A stretch of 64,000 nt of DNA from Oceanobacillus profundus (GTDB lineage Bacteria; Bacillota; Bacilli; Bacillales; Amphibacillaceae), in NCBI RefSeq assembly GCF_003515705.1, contig NZ_QWEH01000003.1, forward strand, positions 62,001-126,000, given 5' to 3'. Under the pieces are notes generated by a model. The model was given only the letters and a program-made list of their open reading frames with translations, did no database searches and had not been told where the DNA came from. Numbering within the stretch: the stretch's first letter is position 1; each line of letters begins with the position of its first letter. Of this stretch, positions 8,818 through 17,574 are shown in pieces. A program made the position numbers and the translations under genes.

Positions 8818-9609
8818 TTAGAAATCAAACATCGAAAAGCCATTATTACTGCTGAACCGATCTTGTTCTACCGGTTCATATGTAATTTCTTCATCTACAT
8901 CTGTGCGTAACTCAATAATATAATCAAAATCATCCATACTATACTCGGTAGACTGCACAAATACATCTGGATGTTCTACTACTTTAACCGATGGTAACTG
9001 CATGATTTCGCGAATTAATTGCCAATGCTTCTCATTTGCCATTCTTTTGGAGAGAACACCGTCAATAATATAAATATTATCTTGATTATACTCTCCTTCA
9101 ATTAATTGATTACGAACCGTCTGTTTAATCATTGTACTTGATACAAACAACCAGCGTTTACTTGCACAAACACTTGCAGCCACAATCGATTCCGTCTTGC
9201 CAACCCGAGGCATACCGCGAATTCCGATTAGTTTATGACCATCTTGCTTATAGAGCTCAGCCATAAAATCAACAAGAAGTCCCAGCTCATCTCGGACAAA
9301 GCGAATCGTTTTTCTATCATCGTTATCTGTGTGTATATATTTCCCATGACGAACTGCCATTTTATCTTTAAGCTTAGGTTTCCGTAATTTAAATAATTTA
9401 ATCGTATCCATTGTTTGCAGAATGGACTTTAACCGCATTATATTTTCATCATGCTTCGATAAGAGCAGCATTCCTCTGCGAGCGTTCTCCACACCATTTA
9501 TTGTAATAATATTAATCGAAAGCATTCCTAATAAAGAAGAAATATCACCCAGTAAACCAGGACGGTTAATTTGAATTTCATATTCAAGGTACCATTCTGT
9601 TCTATCCAT
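8818..9609 (-). CDS. ymfK: YmfK-like DUF3388 protein with ACT-like and P-loop-like segments
   Basis: A conserved Bacillaceae protein of unknown function, 263 residues. The N-terminal part resembles an ACT domain (about 5-55, with NRPGLLGDISSLLG and INIITINGVE), which in other proteins binds amino acids. The middle has a P-loop-like GMPRVGKTES, and the C-terminal half looks like an ATPase or nucleotide-binding fold. I infer a regulatory role but no specific activity is known. The ATG at 9609 follows AAAGGGGC with suitable spacing; the 14 codons before it are rejected. Its neighbours are ymfJ upstream and rodZ downstream, as in B. subtilis. Confidence 0.85.
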   Translation of the reverse strand: MDRTEWYLEYEIQINRPGLLGDISSLLGMLSINIITINGVENARRGMLLLSKHDENIMRLKSILQTMDTIKLFKLRKPKLKDKMAVRHGKYIHTDNDDRKTIRFVRDELGLLVDFMAELYKQDGHKLIGIRGMPRVGKTESIVAASVCASKRWLFVSSTMIKQTVRNQLIEGEYNQDNIYIIDGVLSKRMANEKHWQLIREIMQLPSVKVVEHPDVFVQSTEYSMDDFDYIIELRTDVDEEITYEPVEQDRFSSNNGFSMFDF

Positions 9610-9831
9610 CATAAGCCCCTTTATTTTACATACTTTATTTATATTAAGCAATTGATAGCTCGCTTTAATAGTTTATTACTTATATTCCACAATAATGACA
9701 CTGTTAAAACTTTTTAGCATGATATACCACAGTGGTTTAAACTTTCCAACCTCTATAAGTAATATAACATTATTTTCATTTTTTCTAAATAGCAATTACC
9801 ATAGTTTTCATATAATTTTTAGCTTATACAC

Positions 9832-9866
9832 AAAAAAGCCATATAGAAGTCTATATAGCTTTTTAT
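9832..9866 (-). terminator. Intrinsic terminator after ymfJ
   Basis: Minus strand AAAAGCTATATAGA, four base loop, then TATATGGCTTTTTTG. The stem is interrupted by one mismatch. It lies just past the ymfJ stop codon. Confidence 0.8.
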
Positions 9867-9891
9867 AATATAACGTTTGCAACTCTTACTA

Positions 9892-10140
9892 TTACTGTTT
9901 TTGGACAAGCTTAATCATTATATTTGCAATGGCTTGCTGTTCTTGCTCAGATGCAGCGTTCCATAGTTCTTTTAGAACTGCTTCTTCGCTGTTTTTAGCT
10001 TCAACACTTTGGGCTAGATAATCGCCTACCTCAGCAGCAACCGTTGACATCGTTTGCTGATCCATTCCTTGCTGCTGCGCTTGCTGAATTCGATTAGCTA
10101 AAAAACCTTTCCATGTATCAAAATTATCTAATACTGACAT
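9892..10140 (-). CDS. ymfJ: YmfJ-like DUF3243 protein
   Basis: A small soluble protein of 82 residues, matching DUF3243 by its length and the segments FDTWKGFL and EVGDYLAQSVE. Function is unknown. The 29 codons upstream of the ATG at 10140 are rejected because GGAGGAGG lies directly before that ATG. About 30-50 bp upstream the minus strand carries CATATACTATG, which resembles the -10 of a sporulation sigma factor; I found no matching -35 at normal spacing. I recall the B. subtilis gene being late-sporulation controlled but cannot confirm it here. Confidence 0.88.
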   Translation of the reverse strand: MSVLDNFDTWKGFLANRIQQAQQQGMDQQTMSTVAAEVGDYLAQSVEAKNSEEAVLKELWNAASEQEQQAIANIMIKLVQKQ

Positions 10141-10276
10141 TGATGAGCCTCCTCCATTCATAATATCTTGCATAGTATATGAAGGTTGGCATAATTTATA
10201 CAAGCAAAGCACAAACAATAAGATCAAAAGTATAACATTCTGTCGGTTGATATTTGAGCATCATATAAAAACAGCT

Positions 10277-10993
10277 CTACCAGCCTCCGTTCATATTAAT
10301 AATTTCTCCCTGAATATAAGTTGATCGATCATCCAGCAAAAAACTAACAGTATGAGCTATCTCACTGGGCAGCCCGGCTCGGCTCATCGGAATTTCATCA
10401 ATAATAGCTTGCCTTTCTTCCTCCGATAAATGACTATTCATTTTCGTTTCAATATAACCTGGACTTATCCCATTAACAGAAATACCAGAAGGCGCTACTT
10501 CCTTCGCCAAGGCTTTTACAAAGCTATTTTGTGCACCTTTAACAGACGAATAGATGACTTCGTAACTAGCACCAACATTCCCCCATATCGATGTAATCAT
10601 GATGATATTCCCTTTTCTGCTCGTTATCATTGGAGGCAAGAGATGTTTGGTAATCATCCAAGGTGCTTTCACATGTAATGCTAACATCGCATCCATAGCC
10701 TCTTCAGAAGTATGTTGCAATAATCCGTAATAGGCAATACCACCTGCAAAGATAATTCCATCAACCGGGAGTACTAGCTTCGTTAGGAAATGCTTAATTT
10801 CATCTTGATTACTTAAATCAGCTTGGATCACAGCAAGCACTGACTCATTAGCTAATCGTTTCCGTAGCAGATCAATGCCAGATCTATTTTTATGATAATG
10901 TAACAATAATTGATACCCATCTTGAGCTAGACGTTCTGCAATTGCGTAGCCAATATCACCGCTTGCTCCGATAATTAATATATTTTTCCCCAT
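10277..10993 (-). CDS. ymfI: SDR-family oxidoreductase (YmfI)
   Basis: A 238-residue short-chain dehydrogenase/reductase. The N-terminal cofactor-binding loop is GASGDIG (8-14), the NxAG-like strand is IIFAGGIAYYG, and the catalytic Ser-Tyr-Lys set is present (ITSIWGNVG with YSSVK). The C-terminal half resembles 3-oxoacyl-ACP reductases (NGISPGYIETKM), but a role in fatty acid synthesis is not shown by context. The ATG at 10993 follows AAGGAGAG. It sits 15 bp after ymfH and is likely co-transcribed with ymfF-ymfH. The substrate cannot be told from sequence. Confidence 0.9.
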   Translation of the reverse strand: MGKNILIIGASGDIGYAIAERLAQDGYQLLLHYHKNRSGIDLLRKRLANESVLAVIQADLSNQDEIKHFLTKLVLPVDGIIFAGGIAYYGLLQHTSEEAMDAMLALHVKAPWMITKHLLPPMITSRKGNIIMITSIWGNVGASYEVIYSSVKGAQNSFVKALAKEVAPSGISVNGISPGYIETKMNSHLSEEERQAIIDEIPMSRAGLPSEIAHTVSFLLDDRSTYIQGEIINMNGGW

Positions 10994-11008
10994 TGTCTCT
11001 CCTTGTCC

Positions 11009-12292
11009 TTATGATGCACTTATCGTACAAACGGCTAAACGTTCCTCAGCAATCCACTCATTTAAAAAGGCCTGTGCATCATCCAATGATAGCGCCTGAA
11101 TTGCAGGAATAATTTCAAACAAATTAATTCCCATTGTATGGTATTGGATATATTTATTTGCAATAAACTCAAGAGAATTCATTGCACGCAGCAATTGACC
11201 GATTTTTTTCTTCTTCATTCGTTCAAACACTTCAACCGTTAACGCATAATTTTTTGTTGATAATAATTGCTCTTTTATTTTAGCAGCAAATTCTTCTGGC
11301 TTAGCTGTATTACCACCAATCATTGAATACCCAAAATTCCTCTCAAGATTTGTTTCAAAATAAAAGCTGTCATCGATCAGATCTGCTTTATACAATTCCT
11401 GATAAAAGTCTCCACCAGTAGAAAAGAAATGACTTAAAATCATACCGCTTAATAGATCTTTTCTTAAAAATTCCTCTTTTTCCAATTCGGAATTAGAGTC
11501 TTTTATCCCAATTGTACACTTTGGAATGGATACAGGCATATGAATCGTATTTTCTTTCATCGCAACTTCCTGGGGCTCCTCAGGAAAATCGCGCTTCAAC
11601 TCAGCCATCTTCTCAAAAGATTTATTCTTTTGATTTGATGTAATCATTTCCATCATCCGCTCTACTTCAAAATTACCTACAACAAATAATGTCATATTTT
11701 CCGGATGATAAAACGTATGGTAGCACGTATATAGATCATCTTTTGTAATAGAAGTAATGGAATCTACCGTTCCTGCAATATCAATTTTTACGGGATGATT
11801 CTGAAACATACTTTTAATTGTTCCCATAAATGCCTGCCAATCTGGTTGATCATCATACATTTTAATCTCCTGTGCGATAATCCCCTTTTCCTTTTCCACT
11901 GATTGATCAGAAAAGTATGGATCCTGAACAAAGTCGATTAATGTTTCTACATTTTTCTCGATTTGGCTTGTAGCTGAAAATAAATAAGCAGTCTTTGTGA
12001 ATGATGTATAGGCATTTGGCGATGCTCCTTGTTTTCCAAAATCAGCAAAAACATCTCTGTCTTCTTTTTCAAAAAGCTTATGCTCTAAAAAATGTGCTAC
12101 CCCCTCTGGTACGGTAACTTCAGCAGATTCTCCTAAAGGGACAAAGGTTTGGTCAATCGATCCATAATTCGTGGAAAAAATGCCAAATGATTTTGTCATT
12201 TCTGGTTTAGGTAATAAGAACACGGTCAAGCCATTATCCAGTTTTTCTGAATAAAGTGTCTCTCCAATACTTTCATAGGTTTCTTTATTCAC
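11009..12292 (-). CDS. ymfH: M16 family zinc peptidase, catalytic-type partner (YmfH)
   Basis: A 427-residue inverzincin-type (M16) protein with an intact HxxEH zinc motif (HFLEH, about 67-71) near the N-terminus and a second homologous half. M16 pairs commonly work as a catalytic and a non-catalytic subunit; here the partner would be the upstream YmfF, which lacks the motif. The GTG at 12292 follows AAGGAGG by eight bases and lies within the last codons of ymfF, an 8 base overlap, which implies translational coupling. The substrate is unknown; the family includes peptide-processing and -degrading enzymes. Confidence 0.9.
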   Translation of the reverse strand: MNKETYESIGETLYSEKLDNGLTVFLLPKPEMTKSFGIFSTNYGSIDQTFVPLGESAEVTVPEGVAHFLEHKLFEKEDRDVFADFGKQGASPNAYTSFTKTAYLFSATSQIEKNVETLIDFVQDPYFSDQSVEKEKGIIAQEIKMYDDQPDWQAFMGTIKSMFQNHPVKIDIAGTVDSITSITKDDLYTCYHTFYHPENMTLFVVGNFEVERMMEMITSNQKNKSFEKMAELKRDFPEEPQEVAMKENTIHMPVSIPKCTIGIKDSNSELEKEEFLRKDLLSGMILSHFFSTGGDFYQELYKADLIDDSFYFETNLERNFGYSMIGGNTAKPEEFAAKIKEQLLSTKNYALTVEVFERMKKKKIGQLLRAMNSLEFIANKYIQYHTMGINLFEIIPAIQALSLDDAQAFLNEWIAEERLAVCTISAS

Positions 12293-13574
12293 CTTGTTCT
12301 CCTCCTTCACTCGTTAATAGGTACACAGTATCCTCTTCTATTTTGCTGGCCACATGAACGACCTCGTCTTTCGTGACATTCTGAATGCCTTCAAGCAATT
12401 CTGTTGGTGTCATTTGGCGATTTCCAATAACTTGCTGGTACAGTATTTCGATTAAACCTTGTGGATGATCCATTGTTTCCTTTAACTGATTAACAATTAA
12501 ATCTTTTGTCTCATTTAGTTCTTGCTCTGTAAAGTCGCCGTCCTTCATTGCTTGCACTTGCAAACGAATAATATCCCTTGCTTTTTCAAAGTCGTCTGGC
12601 GCAATGCCACTAAAAACAAACAACAGTCCTTTATGACTTTCTAATCTTGATGATGCATAGTAGGCAAGACTATTTTTTTCTCTAACATTAATAAATAATT
12701 TTGAGCTCGGAAAACCGCCGAACAATCCATTAAAAACCTGCAAGGCAAAATAAGCTTCATCTTGGTATGTCGTATTCGTACGAAAACCAATATGCAATTT
12801 TGCTTGTTGAACTTTTTGCTTTTCGATTATTTCATTCTGCTCAATCACCGAATTTTTAGCTGCTGGATCAGCTTCTTTTGTACCCTGCTGCTCCGTCCTT
12901 TGCATCGTATCCATGATTAAATGCTTTACTTTTTCCTCAACAAAATCTCCAAGAACATAAATATCCATCTCATCTTGTTCAAGCATGTGCTGATAATAGT
13001 TGAACAAATCATCATTGGTTAGGTTGTTTAAATCTTCTTCATAACCATGTACGTGTAATTGATACGCTTCTTCCTTACACATCTCATCAATAAGTCGCAT
13101 ATTAGCGTAACTCATTTTATCATCTTGTATTGCACTTATTTTTTGCTTTAATGTACCGACTTCTCGTTTGAAAACGGCATCATCAAATCCAGTTGCACCT
13201 GTATTCGGATGAAATAGCACTTCACTAAGTAATTGAACTGCTTCATCCATTACGTTTGATGCATCCGGAATAAATTTTTCGTTTGCAAACTCAAGGCGAA
13301 CGGAGATAATATGATTTTCTCCCTTTTTACCACCATCAGCAGTTAATACTGCACCATATAAATCATCCAGCTTTAACTGCAAAGCACTTCTATCTGGATA
13401 AGTCTTTGTTCCTTGCTTCAGAATATAAGGAAGCAACGCTCGCTTTGTAATCGTCTCCTTATCCAATTTTGATTTTAATTTTACTATGATATTAATCGTT
13501 TTAAACTTCTTCGTTTGAATAAAATGAAGCTTAAGACCTTGTTCGTCCAAGCGCTTTTCTTGAATTGTATCCAT
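12285..13574 (-). CDS. ymfF: M16-like protein lacking the zinc motif (YmfF)
   Basis: A 429-residue M16-fold protein. Where active members carry HxxEH, this sequence reads RALLPYILKQGT, so it probably cannot bind zinc there and acts as the non-catalytic half of a heterodimer with YmfH. The C-terminal half contains the SLAYYASSRLE segment typical of M16 proteins (R/Y region). The ATG at 13574 follows CGGAGG by six bases. It is the first gene of ymfF-ymfH-ymfI. A terminator of the preceding transporter operon lies just upstream, so a promoter must lie in the 100 bp between, though I could not place one. Confidence 0.88.
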   Translation of the reverse strand: MDTIQEKRLDEQGLKLHFIQTKKFKTINIIVKLKSKLDKETITKRALLPYILKQGTKTYPDRSALQLKLDDLYGAVLTADGGKKGENHIISVRLEFANEKFIPDASNVMDEAVQLLSEVLFHPNTGATGFDDAVFKREVGTLKQKISAIQDDKMSYANMRLIDEMCKEEAYQLHVHGYEEDLNNLTNDDLFNYYQHMLEQDEMDIYVLGDFVEEKVKHLIMDTMQRTEQQGTKEADPAAKNSVIEQNEIIEKQKVQQAKLHIGFRTNTTYQDEAYFALQVFNGLFGGFPSSKLFINVREKNSLAYYASSRLESHKGLLFVFSGIAPDDFEKARDIIRLQVQAMKDGDFTEQELNETKDLIVNQLKETMDHPQGLIEILYQQVIGNRQMTPTELLEGIQNVTKDEVVHVASKIEEDTVYLLTSEGGEQGE

Positions 13575-13654
13575 AGGCAACCTCCGATAGTACTTATTCT
13601 TATATCACCACAAATATCTTGCACAAATTTACCATTTGTCATCCATTATACGGC

Positions 13655-13689
13655 AAAAAAAACTGACTTGCTATTATAAGCAAGTCAGT
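13655..13689 (-). terminator. Intrinsic terminator after nupQ
   Basis: Minus strand ACTGACTTGCT, six base loop, AGCAAGTCAGTTTTTTTTG. A perfect 11 bp stem and eight Us make it one of the strongest terminators in the window. Confidence 0.93.
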
Positions 13690-13709
13690 CCAGGATTGTC
13701 CATCTATAA

Positions 13710-14663
13710 TTATCTGCTACCTTTAATGTATGGCTCTCCATTTGCTCGAGGTGCATCTGCTCGCCCAATAAATCCTGCTAAAGCAAGAATTGTTAACACA
13801 TATGGAGCGATTAACAGGAATATTTGTGGTACGTCCTGCAGAAGCGGAATATTTGATCCGATAACACTCAAGCTTTGGGCAAAACCAAAGAATAACGCTG
13901 CACCCATGGCTCCAAGAGGGTGCCATTTACCGAATATAACAGCTGCAAGTGCCATAAATCCTTGGCCAACAATTGTAGAATGTGAGAAATTGGATGCAAT
14001 TGTTAGTGCAAATACAGAACCACCTAATCCTCCAAGCGCCCCAGAAAGAATAACAGCGATATAACGCATTCTGCTTACATTAATTCCATTTGTATCAGCT
14101 GCCATTGGATGTTCTCCCACTGCACGCAGTCTCAAACCAAATGGTGTTTTGTACAGCACAAACCAAGCAACGAAAGCTAAGATAATAGCCAAATACGATG
14201 TAATATAAATTCCTTGGAAAAAGATTGACCCAATAACTGGAATCTTTGATAGTAATGGGATATCTGTAGTATAAAATGGTTGAGCAACCATATCTGTTTG
14301 CCCTTTACCATACCATTGTTTTGTTAAATATACCCCTATACCTAGTGCGAGCATATTAATTGCTACACCACTTACTACTTGGCTAGCATGGAAAGAAACG
14401 GAAGCTACCGCGTGAATAATCGAGAATATAGCTGAAACAACCATTGCTACAAGGATGGAAACCCATGGTGTCCAGGCTCCCAGTACATCCGAAAAAGTTA
14501 AATTAAAAACAATTCCTACAAATGCACCCATCACCATTAAACCTTCAAGACCAATATTTACAACACCAGAACGTTCACTAAAAACGCCGCCTAATGCCGT
14601 TAAAATTAAAGGAGCTGAATAAAATAACGCTGTAGGGATAACAGATTGCAATATTTCAATCAT
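13710..14663 (-). CDS. nupQ: Nucleoside ABC transporter permease, NupQ/YufQ type
   Basis: A 317-residue polytopic membrane protein of the BPD_transp_2 family, with about 8-10 hydrophobic helices and the conserved GLEGLMVMGAFVG and GLRLRAVGEHP segments (the latter a cytoplasmic loop that contacts the ATPase). It pairs with the permease encoded immediately upstream, the double-ABC ATPase and the BMP lipoprotein. The ATG is adjacent to the nupP stop codon, with AAAGGAGGGG before it. The system resembles B. subtilis NupNOPQ (guanosine uptake), but the substrate here is inferred. Confidence 0.9.
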   Translation of the reverse strand: MIEILQSVIPTALFYSAPLILTALGGVFSERSGVVNIGLEGLMVMGAFVGIVFNLTFSDVLGAWTPWVSILVAMVVSAIFSIIHAVASVSFHASQVVSGVAINMLALGIGVYLTKQWYGKGQTDMVAQPFYTTDIPLLSKIPVIGSIFFQGIYITSYLAIILAFVAWFVLYKTPFGLRLRAVGEHPMAADTNGINVSRMRYIAVILSGALGGLGGSVFALTIASNFSHSTIVGQGFMALAAVIFGKWHPLGAMGAALFFGFAQSLSVIGSNIPLLQDVPQIFLLIAPYVLTILALAGFIGRADAPRANGEPYIKGSR

Positions 14664-15710
14664 TTATTTCCCCTCCTTTTTAAAGCGAACGATTACCCAT
14701 CTAATAATGTAACTTGATGCCACAAAGAAGATGATTAGTGCGATAATAATATCTACAAGCTCTGTTGGAATTCCAGCTCCTGTTGGCATTTCCCCTGCAC
14801 CCTCTTTTAGTGCACCAAACAAAAATGCTGCAAAAACAACCCCAATCGCAGTGTTAGCCCCTAGAAGTGCAACAGCGATTCCATCAAAACCTAAATTAGA
14901 AAATCCTGCCGTTACGGACATGTTTCCGTAAGTACCTAGTCCCTCCATTGCACCTGCTAAGCCTGCAAACATACCTGCAATAACCATCGATAATACAATA
15001 TTTTTACTTACATTCATACCAGCGTACCGTGATGCGTGCTGATTAAATCCAACCGATTTCAGTTCATAACCAATTGTTGTTCGTTGAATAATAAACCACA
15101 TAATAGCTGCCGCAAATAATGCAATTAAAATTCCATAATGAAGACGGGAATAAAACGTAATACTTTGCATCCACTCGGAAGCGAGCGATGCTGACGGTGC
15201 AATCGAATCTGTTGTTGTTTGTCCACTTGTTAATACTTTTCTTATAATTTCATTCGTCGTAAATAAAGCAATATAATTCATCATGATTGTTACGATTACT
15301 TCATGAACACCAAGTTTTGCTTTTAAAATACCTGGGACAAATGCCCATAATCCACCAGCAACAGCTGCAGCAAGAACAGCAAGCGGCAAATGAATATACA
15401 TTGGTGCATCAATTGTTATACCTACCCATACTGCTGCTAACCAGCCTACAAGTACCTGACCCTCTGCACCTATATTAAACAACCCAGTGCGAAATGCGAA
15501 TGCAATCGATAATCCTGTAAGGATGTACGGAGCTGACCTTCTAATTGTTTCACCGATTGTATATGAATCTCCAAATGCACCATTCCATAATGCAGTATAG
15601 CCATCAATTGGACTAAATCCAGATACTAGCATAATGATTGCACCAGCAATCAAACCCATTAAAACGGAAACTATTGGGACGAGCAGCGCAAATAATTTAT
15701 TGGATGGCAT
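14664..15710 (-). CDS. nupP: Nucleoside ABC transporter permease, NupP/YufP type
   Basis: The larger permease (348 residues) of the same BPD_transp_2 family, with the FNIGAEGQVLVG signature and a C-terminal basic tail. Hydrophobic helices span most of its length. The ATG at 15710 is preceded by GGAAGGTG; a GTG three codons earlier is less well placed. The start lies inside the end of nupO, so translation is coupled. Both permeases together should form the membrane pore of a nucleoside importer. Confidence 0.9.
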   Translation of the reverse strand: MPSNKLFALLVPIVSVLMGLIAGAIIMLVSGFSPIDGYTALWNGAFGDSYTIGETIRRSAPYILTGLSIAFAFRTGLFNIGAEGQVLVGWLAAVWVGITIDAPMYIHLPLAVLAAAVAGGLWAFVPGILKAKLGVHEVIVTIMMNYIALFTTNEIIRKVLTSGQTTTDSIAPSASLASEWMQSITFYSRLHYGILIALFAAAIMWFIIQRTTIGYELKSVGFNQHASRYAGMNVSKNIVLSMVIAGMFAGLAGAMEGLGTYGNMSVTAGFSNLGFDGIAVALLGANTAIGVVFAAFLFGALKEGAGEMPTGAGIPTELVDIIIALIIFFVASSYIIRWVIVRFKKEGK

Positions 15711-17235
15711 TTGAATCACCTTCCTTAACCTGACTTCCTGCCATCAACAAACCAAGCTCTTGTTCAGTCGTTTCTTCTGGCGTCACTTCAGCAACTATTT
15801 TTCCATCAAACATAACAGCAATTCGGTCACTAACATTCAAAATTTCATCTAGTTCAAACGAAATTAATAAAACTGCTTTTCCTTTGTCACGTTCTTCAAT
15901 CAATTTTTTATGAATAAACTCAATAGCACCTACATCTAGACCTCTTGTTGGCTGTGCAGCAATTAATAAATCTGGTGACCGATCCACTTCTCGGCCAATA
16001 ATTGCTTTTTGCTGATTCCCTCCAGACAGCGCTCGGGCCTTTGTGTAGACACTTGGCGTACGAACATCGTATTCTTTAATAATACTTTCTGCTTTCTCAT
16101 AGATCGCTTTATAATTCAATACTTTTGCTTTGGAATAAGGCTTCTTATAGTATGTTTGCAAAACGATATTCTCACCAATGGAATAATCCAATACAAGTCC
16201 AAAGCGATGTCTGTCCTGCGGAATGTGACCAACTCCACTTTCTGTTACCTTTCTTGGACTCTTATTCGTAATATTTTTATTTTTAAGCTTAATTCTCCCT
16301 GAAACTGCTTGACGCAATCCTGTTATTGCCTCAATCAGTTCTGACTGCCCATTGCCATCAACTCCGGCAATCCCGACTATTTCTCCACCACGTAATTCAA
16401 GGTTTAGTCCTTTTACTAAATCTACTTTTCTTGAATCTTTTACAACTAGATTTTCGATTGTTAAAACGGTATCTTTCGGTTCCGCCTGCTGCTTCTCCGT
16501 CTTAAAATGTACCTCTCTACCAACCATGAGGGATGCTAATTCATTCGTATTTGTCTGGGCAACATTAACAGTGCCAATCCCTTTTCCTTTACGAATAACT
16601 GTACATCTATCACAGACTTCCATTATTTCTTTGAGTTTGTGTGTTATGAGAATAATAGATTTACCTTCCTTAATAAGTGAACGCATAATTTCCATTAATT
16701 CATTAATTTCTTGAGGTGTTAATACTGCAGTTGGTTCATCAAAGATGAGTACGTCTGCACCACGATACAGTGTCTTTAAAATTTCCACGCGCTGTTGCAT
16801 TCCGACTGAAATATCACTTATCTTTGCATCTGGATCGACCTTTAGACCATACCGGTCAGAAATTTCTTTAATGTCCTTTCTTGCTTTCTCGACATTAATA
16901 ACACCTGTTTTTTTGGTTGGCTCATTACCAAGAACAATGTTTTGTGTAACGGTAAACGGTTCAACTAGCATAAAATGCTGATGGACCATTCCAATACCAA
17001 GATCATTTGCAATATTCGGATTTGTAATATTTGCCTTCTTTCCTTTGACCCGAATTTCTCCTTGCTCTGGTTGGTACAAACCAAATAAAACATTCATCAA
17101 CGTGGATTTTCCAGCTCCATTTTCTCCTAACAGTGCATGAATTTCACCTGGCTTAAGCTGAATTGTAATATTATCATTTGCTACGATTCCAGGAAACTCC
17201 TTACGTATATTCAACATTTCAATTACATATTCCAC
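15697..17235 (-). CDS. nupO: Nucleoside ABC transporter ATP-binding protein, two ABC domains
   Basis: A 512-residue tandem ATPase. The first domain has Walker A LLGENGAGKST (about 34-44), signature ISVGMQQRVEI and Walker B VLIFDEPT. The second has a degenerate Walker A (GVDGNGQSE) and the signature ALSGGNQQK, the usual arrangement in sugar/BMP-type importers. The GTG start at 17233-17235 follows GGGGTG with seven base spacing. It overlaps nupP. A hairpin and a repeat lie between it and the BMP gene, which would let the binding protein be made in excess. Confidence 0.93.
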   Translation of the reverse strand: MEYVIEMLNIRKEFPGIVANDNITIQLKPGEIHALLGENGAGKSTLMNVLFGLYQPEQGEIRVKGKKANITNPNIANDLGIGMVHQHFMLVEPFTVTQNIVLGNEPTKKTGVINVEKARKDIKEISDRYGLKVDPDAKISDISVGMQQRVEILKTLYRGADVLIFDEPTAVLTPQEINELMEIMRSLIKEGKSIILITHKLKEIMEVCDRCTVIRKGKGIGTVNVAQTNTNELASLMVGREVHFKTEKQQAEPKDTVLTIENLVVKDSRKVDLVKGLNLELRGGEIVGIAGVDGNGQSELIEAITGLRQAVSGRIKLKNKNITNKSPRKVTESGVGHIPQDRHRFGLVLDYSIGENIVLQTYYKKPYSKAKVLNYKAIYEKAESIIKEYDVRTPSVYTKARALSGGNQQKAIIGREVDRSPDLLIAAQPTRGLDVGAIEFIHKKLIEERDKGKAVLLISFELDEILNVSDRIAVMFDGKIVAEVTPEETTEQELGLLMAGSQVKEGDSNAIQ

Positions 17236-17358
17236 TGGTCTTCACCCCTTTATTAACCACATCATCTTGACTGCATAGTTAGTTGTTATAAAATCATCAA
17301 ATAAAAAGGACTACTGTTTCTAATCCTCTTTAGTTGAAGATCTTACTTAACATGATTG

Positions 17359-17388
17359 AAGAAGGCTAAAAGCGATTAGCCTTCTTCA
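17359..17388 (-). terminator. Hairpin (attenuating terminator?) between BMP gene and nupO
   Basis: A perfect 12 bp stem (GAAGAAGGCTAA / TTAGCCTTCTTC, six base loop). The minus-strand tail is only AATCATG, without a U tract, so it may stabilise the upstream mRNA or terminate weakly rather than end the operon. Confidence 0.55.
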
Positions 17389-17401
17389 CTATTTATTAAA
17401 A

Positions 17402-17569
17402 GAGGTTCAAAAAGTCCGGTAAAAATGACACGTCGAGAACAGTAGACCATCGATTAAATACCGACACGTCCTGTGTCGAACATCGAAGTCACCACATCCT
17501 GCGGAAGCCCGGTACTCAAAACCACGCCTCCTCTAACTTCTCGGTCCTTTTTATCCTCCCTTTTGAACA
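17402..17569. repeat. Hairpin repeat, copy B (TTCAAAAAGTCCGGTAAAAA family)
   Basis: It begins GGTTCAAAAAGTCCGG and ends CCCTTTTGAAC, so the ends are inverted. Inner pairs GTCGAGAA and TTCTCGG continue the fold. It shares with copy C the blocks ACACGTCGAGA, CAGTAGA, TACCGACAC, TCGAA and CGGTACTCAAAAC. About 168 bp and non-coding. Confidence 0.9.
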
Positions 17570-17574
17570 GAAAC

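Larger units (their letters stand above)
17236..17574. other. Intergenic region nupO - BMP lipoprotein gene
   Basis: These 339 bp contain the hairpin at 17359-17388 and hairpin repeat copy B, each listed separately. I see no gene or further promoter. Confidence 0.7.

Noticed and set aside
13636-14064. 142-codon plus-strand frame opposite nupQ
   Set aside because: Antisense to a conserved permease; composition follows the reverse complement of the permease codons.
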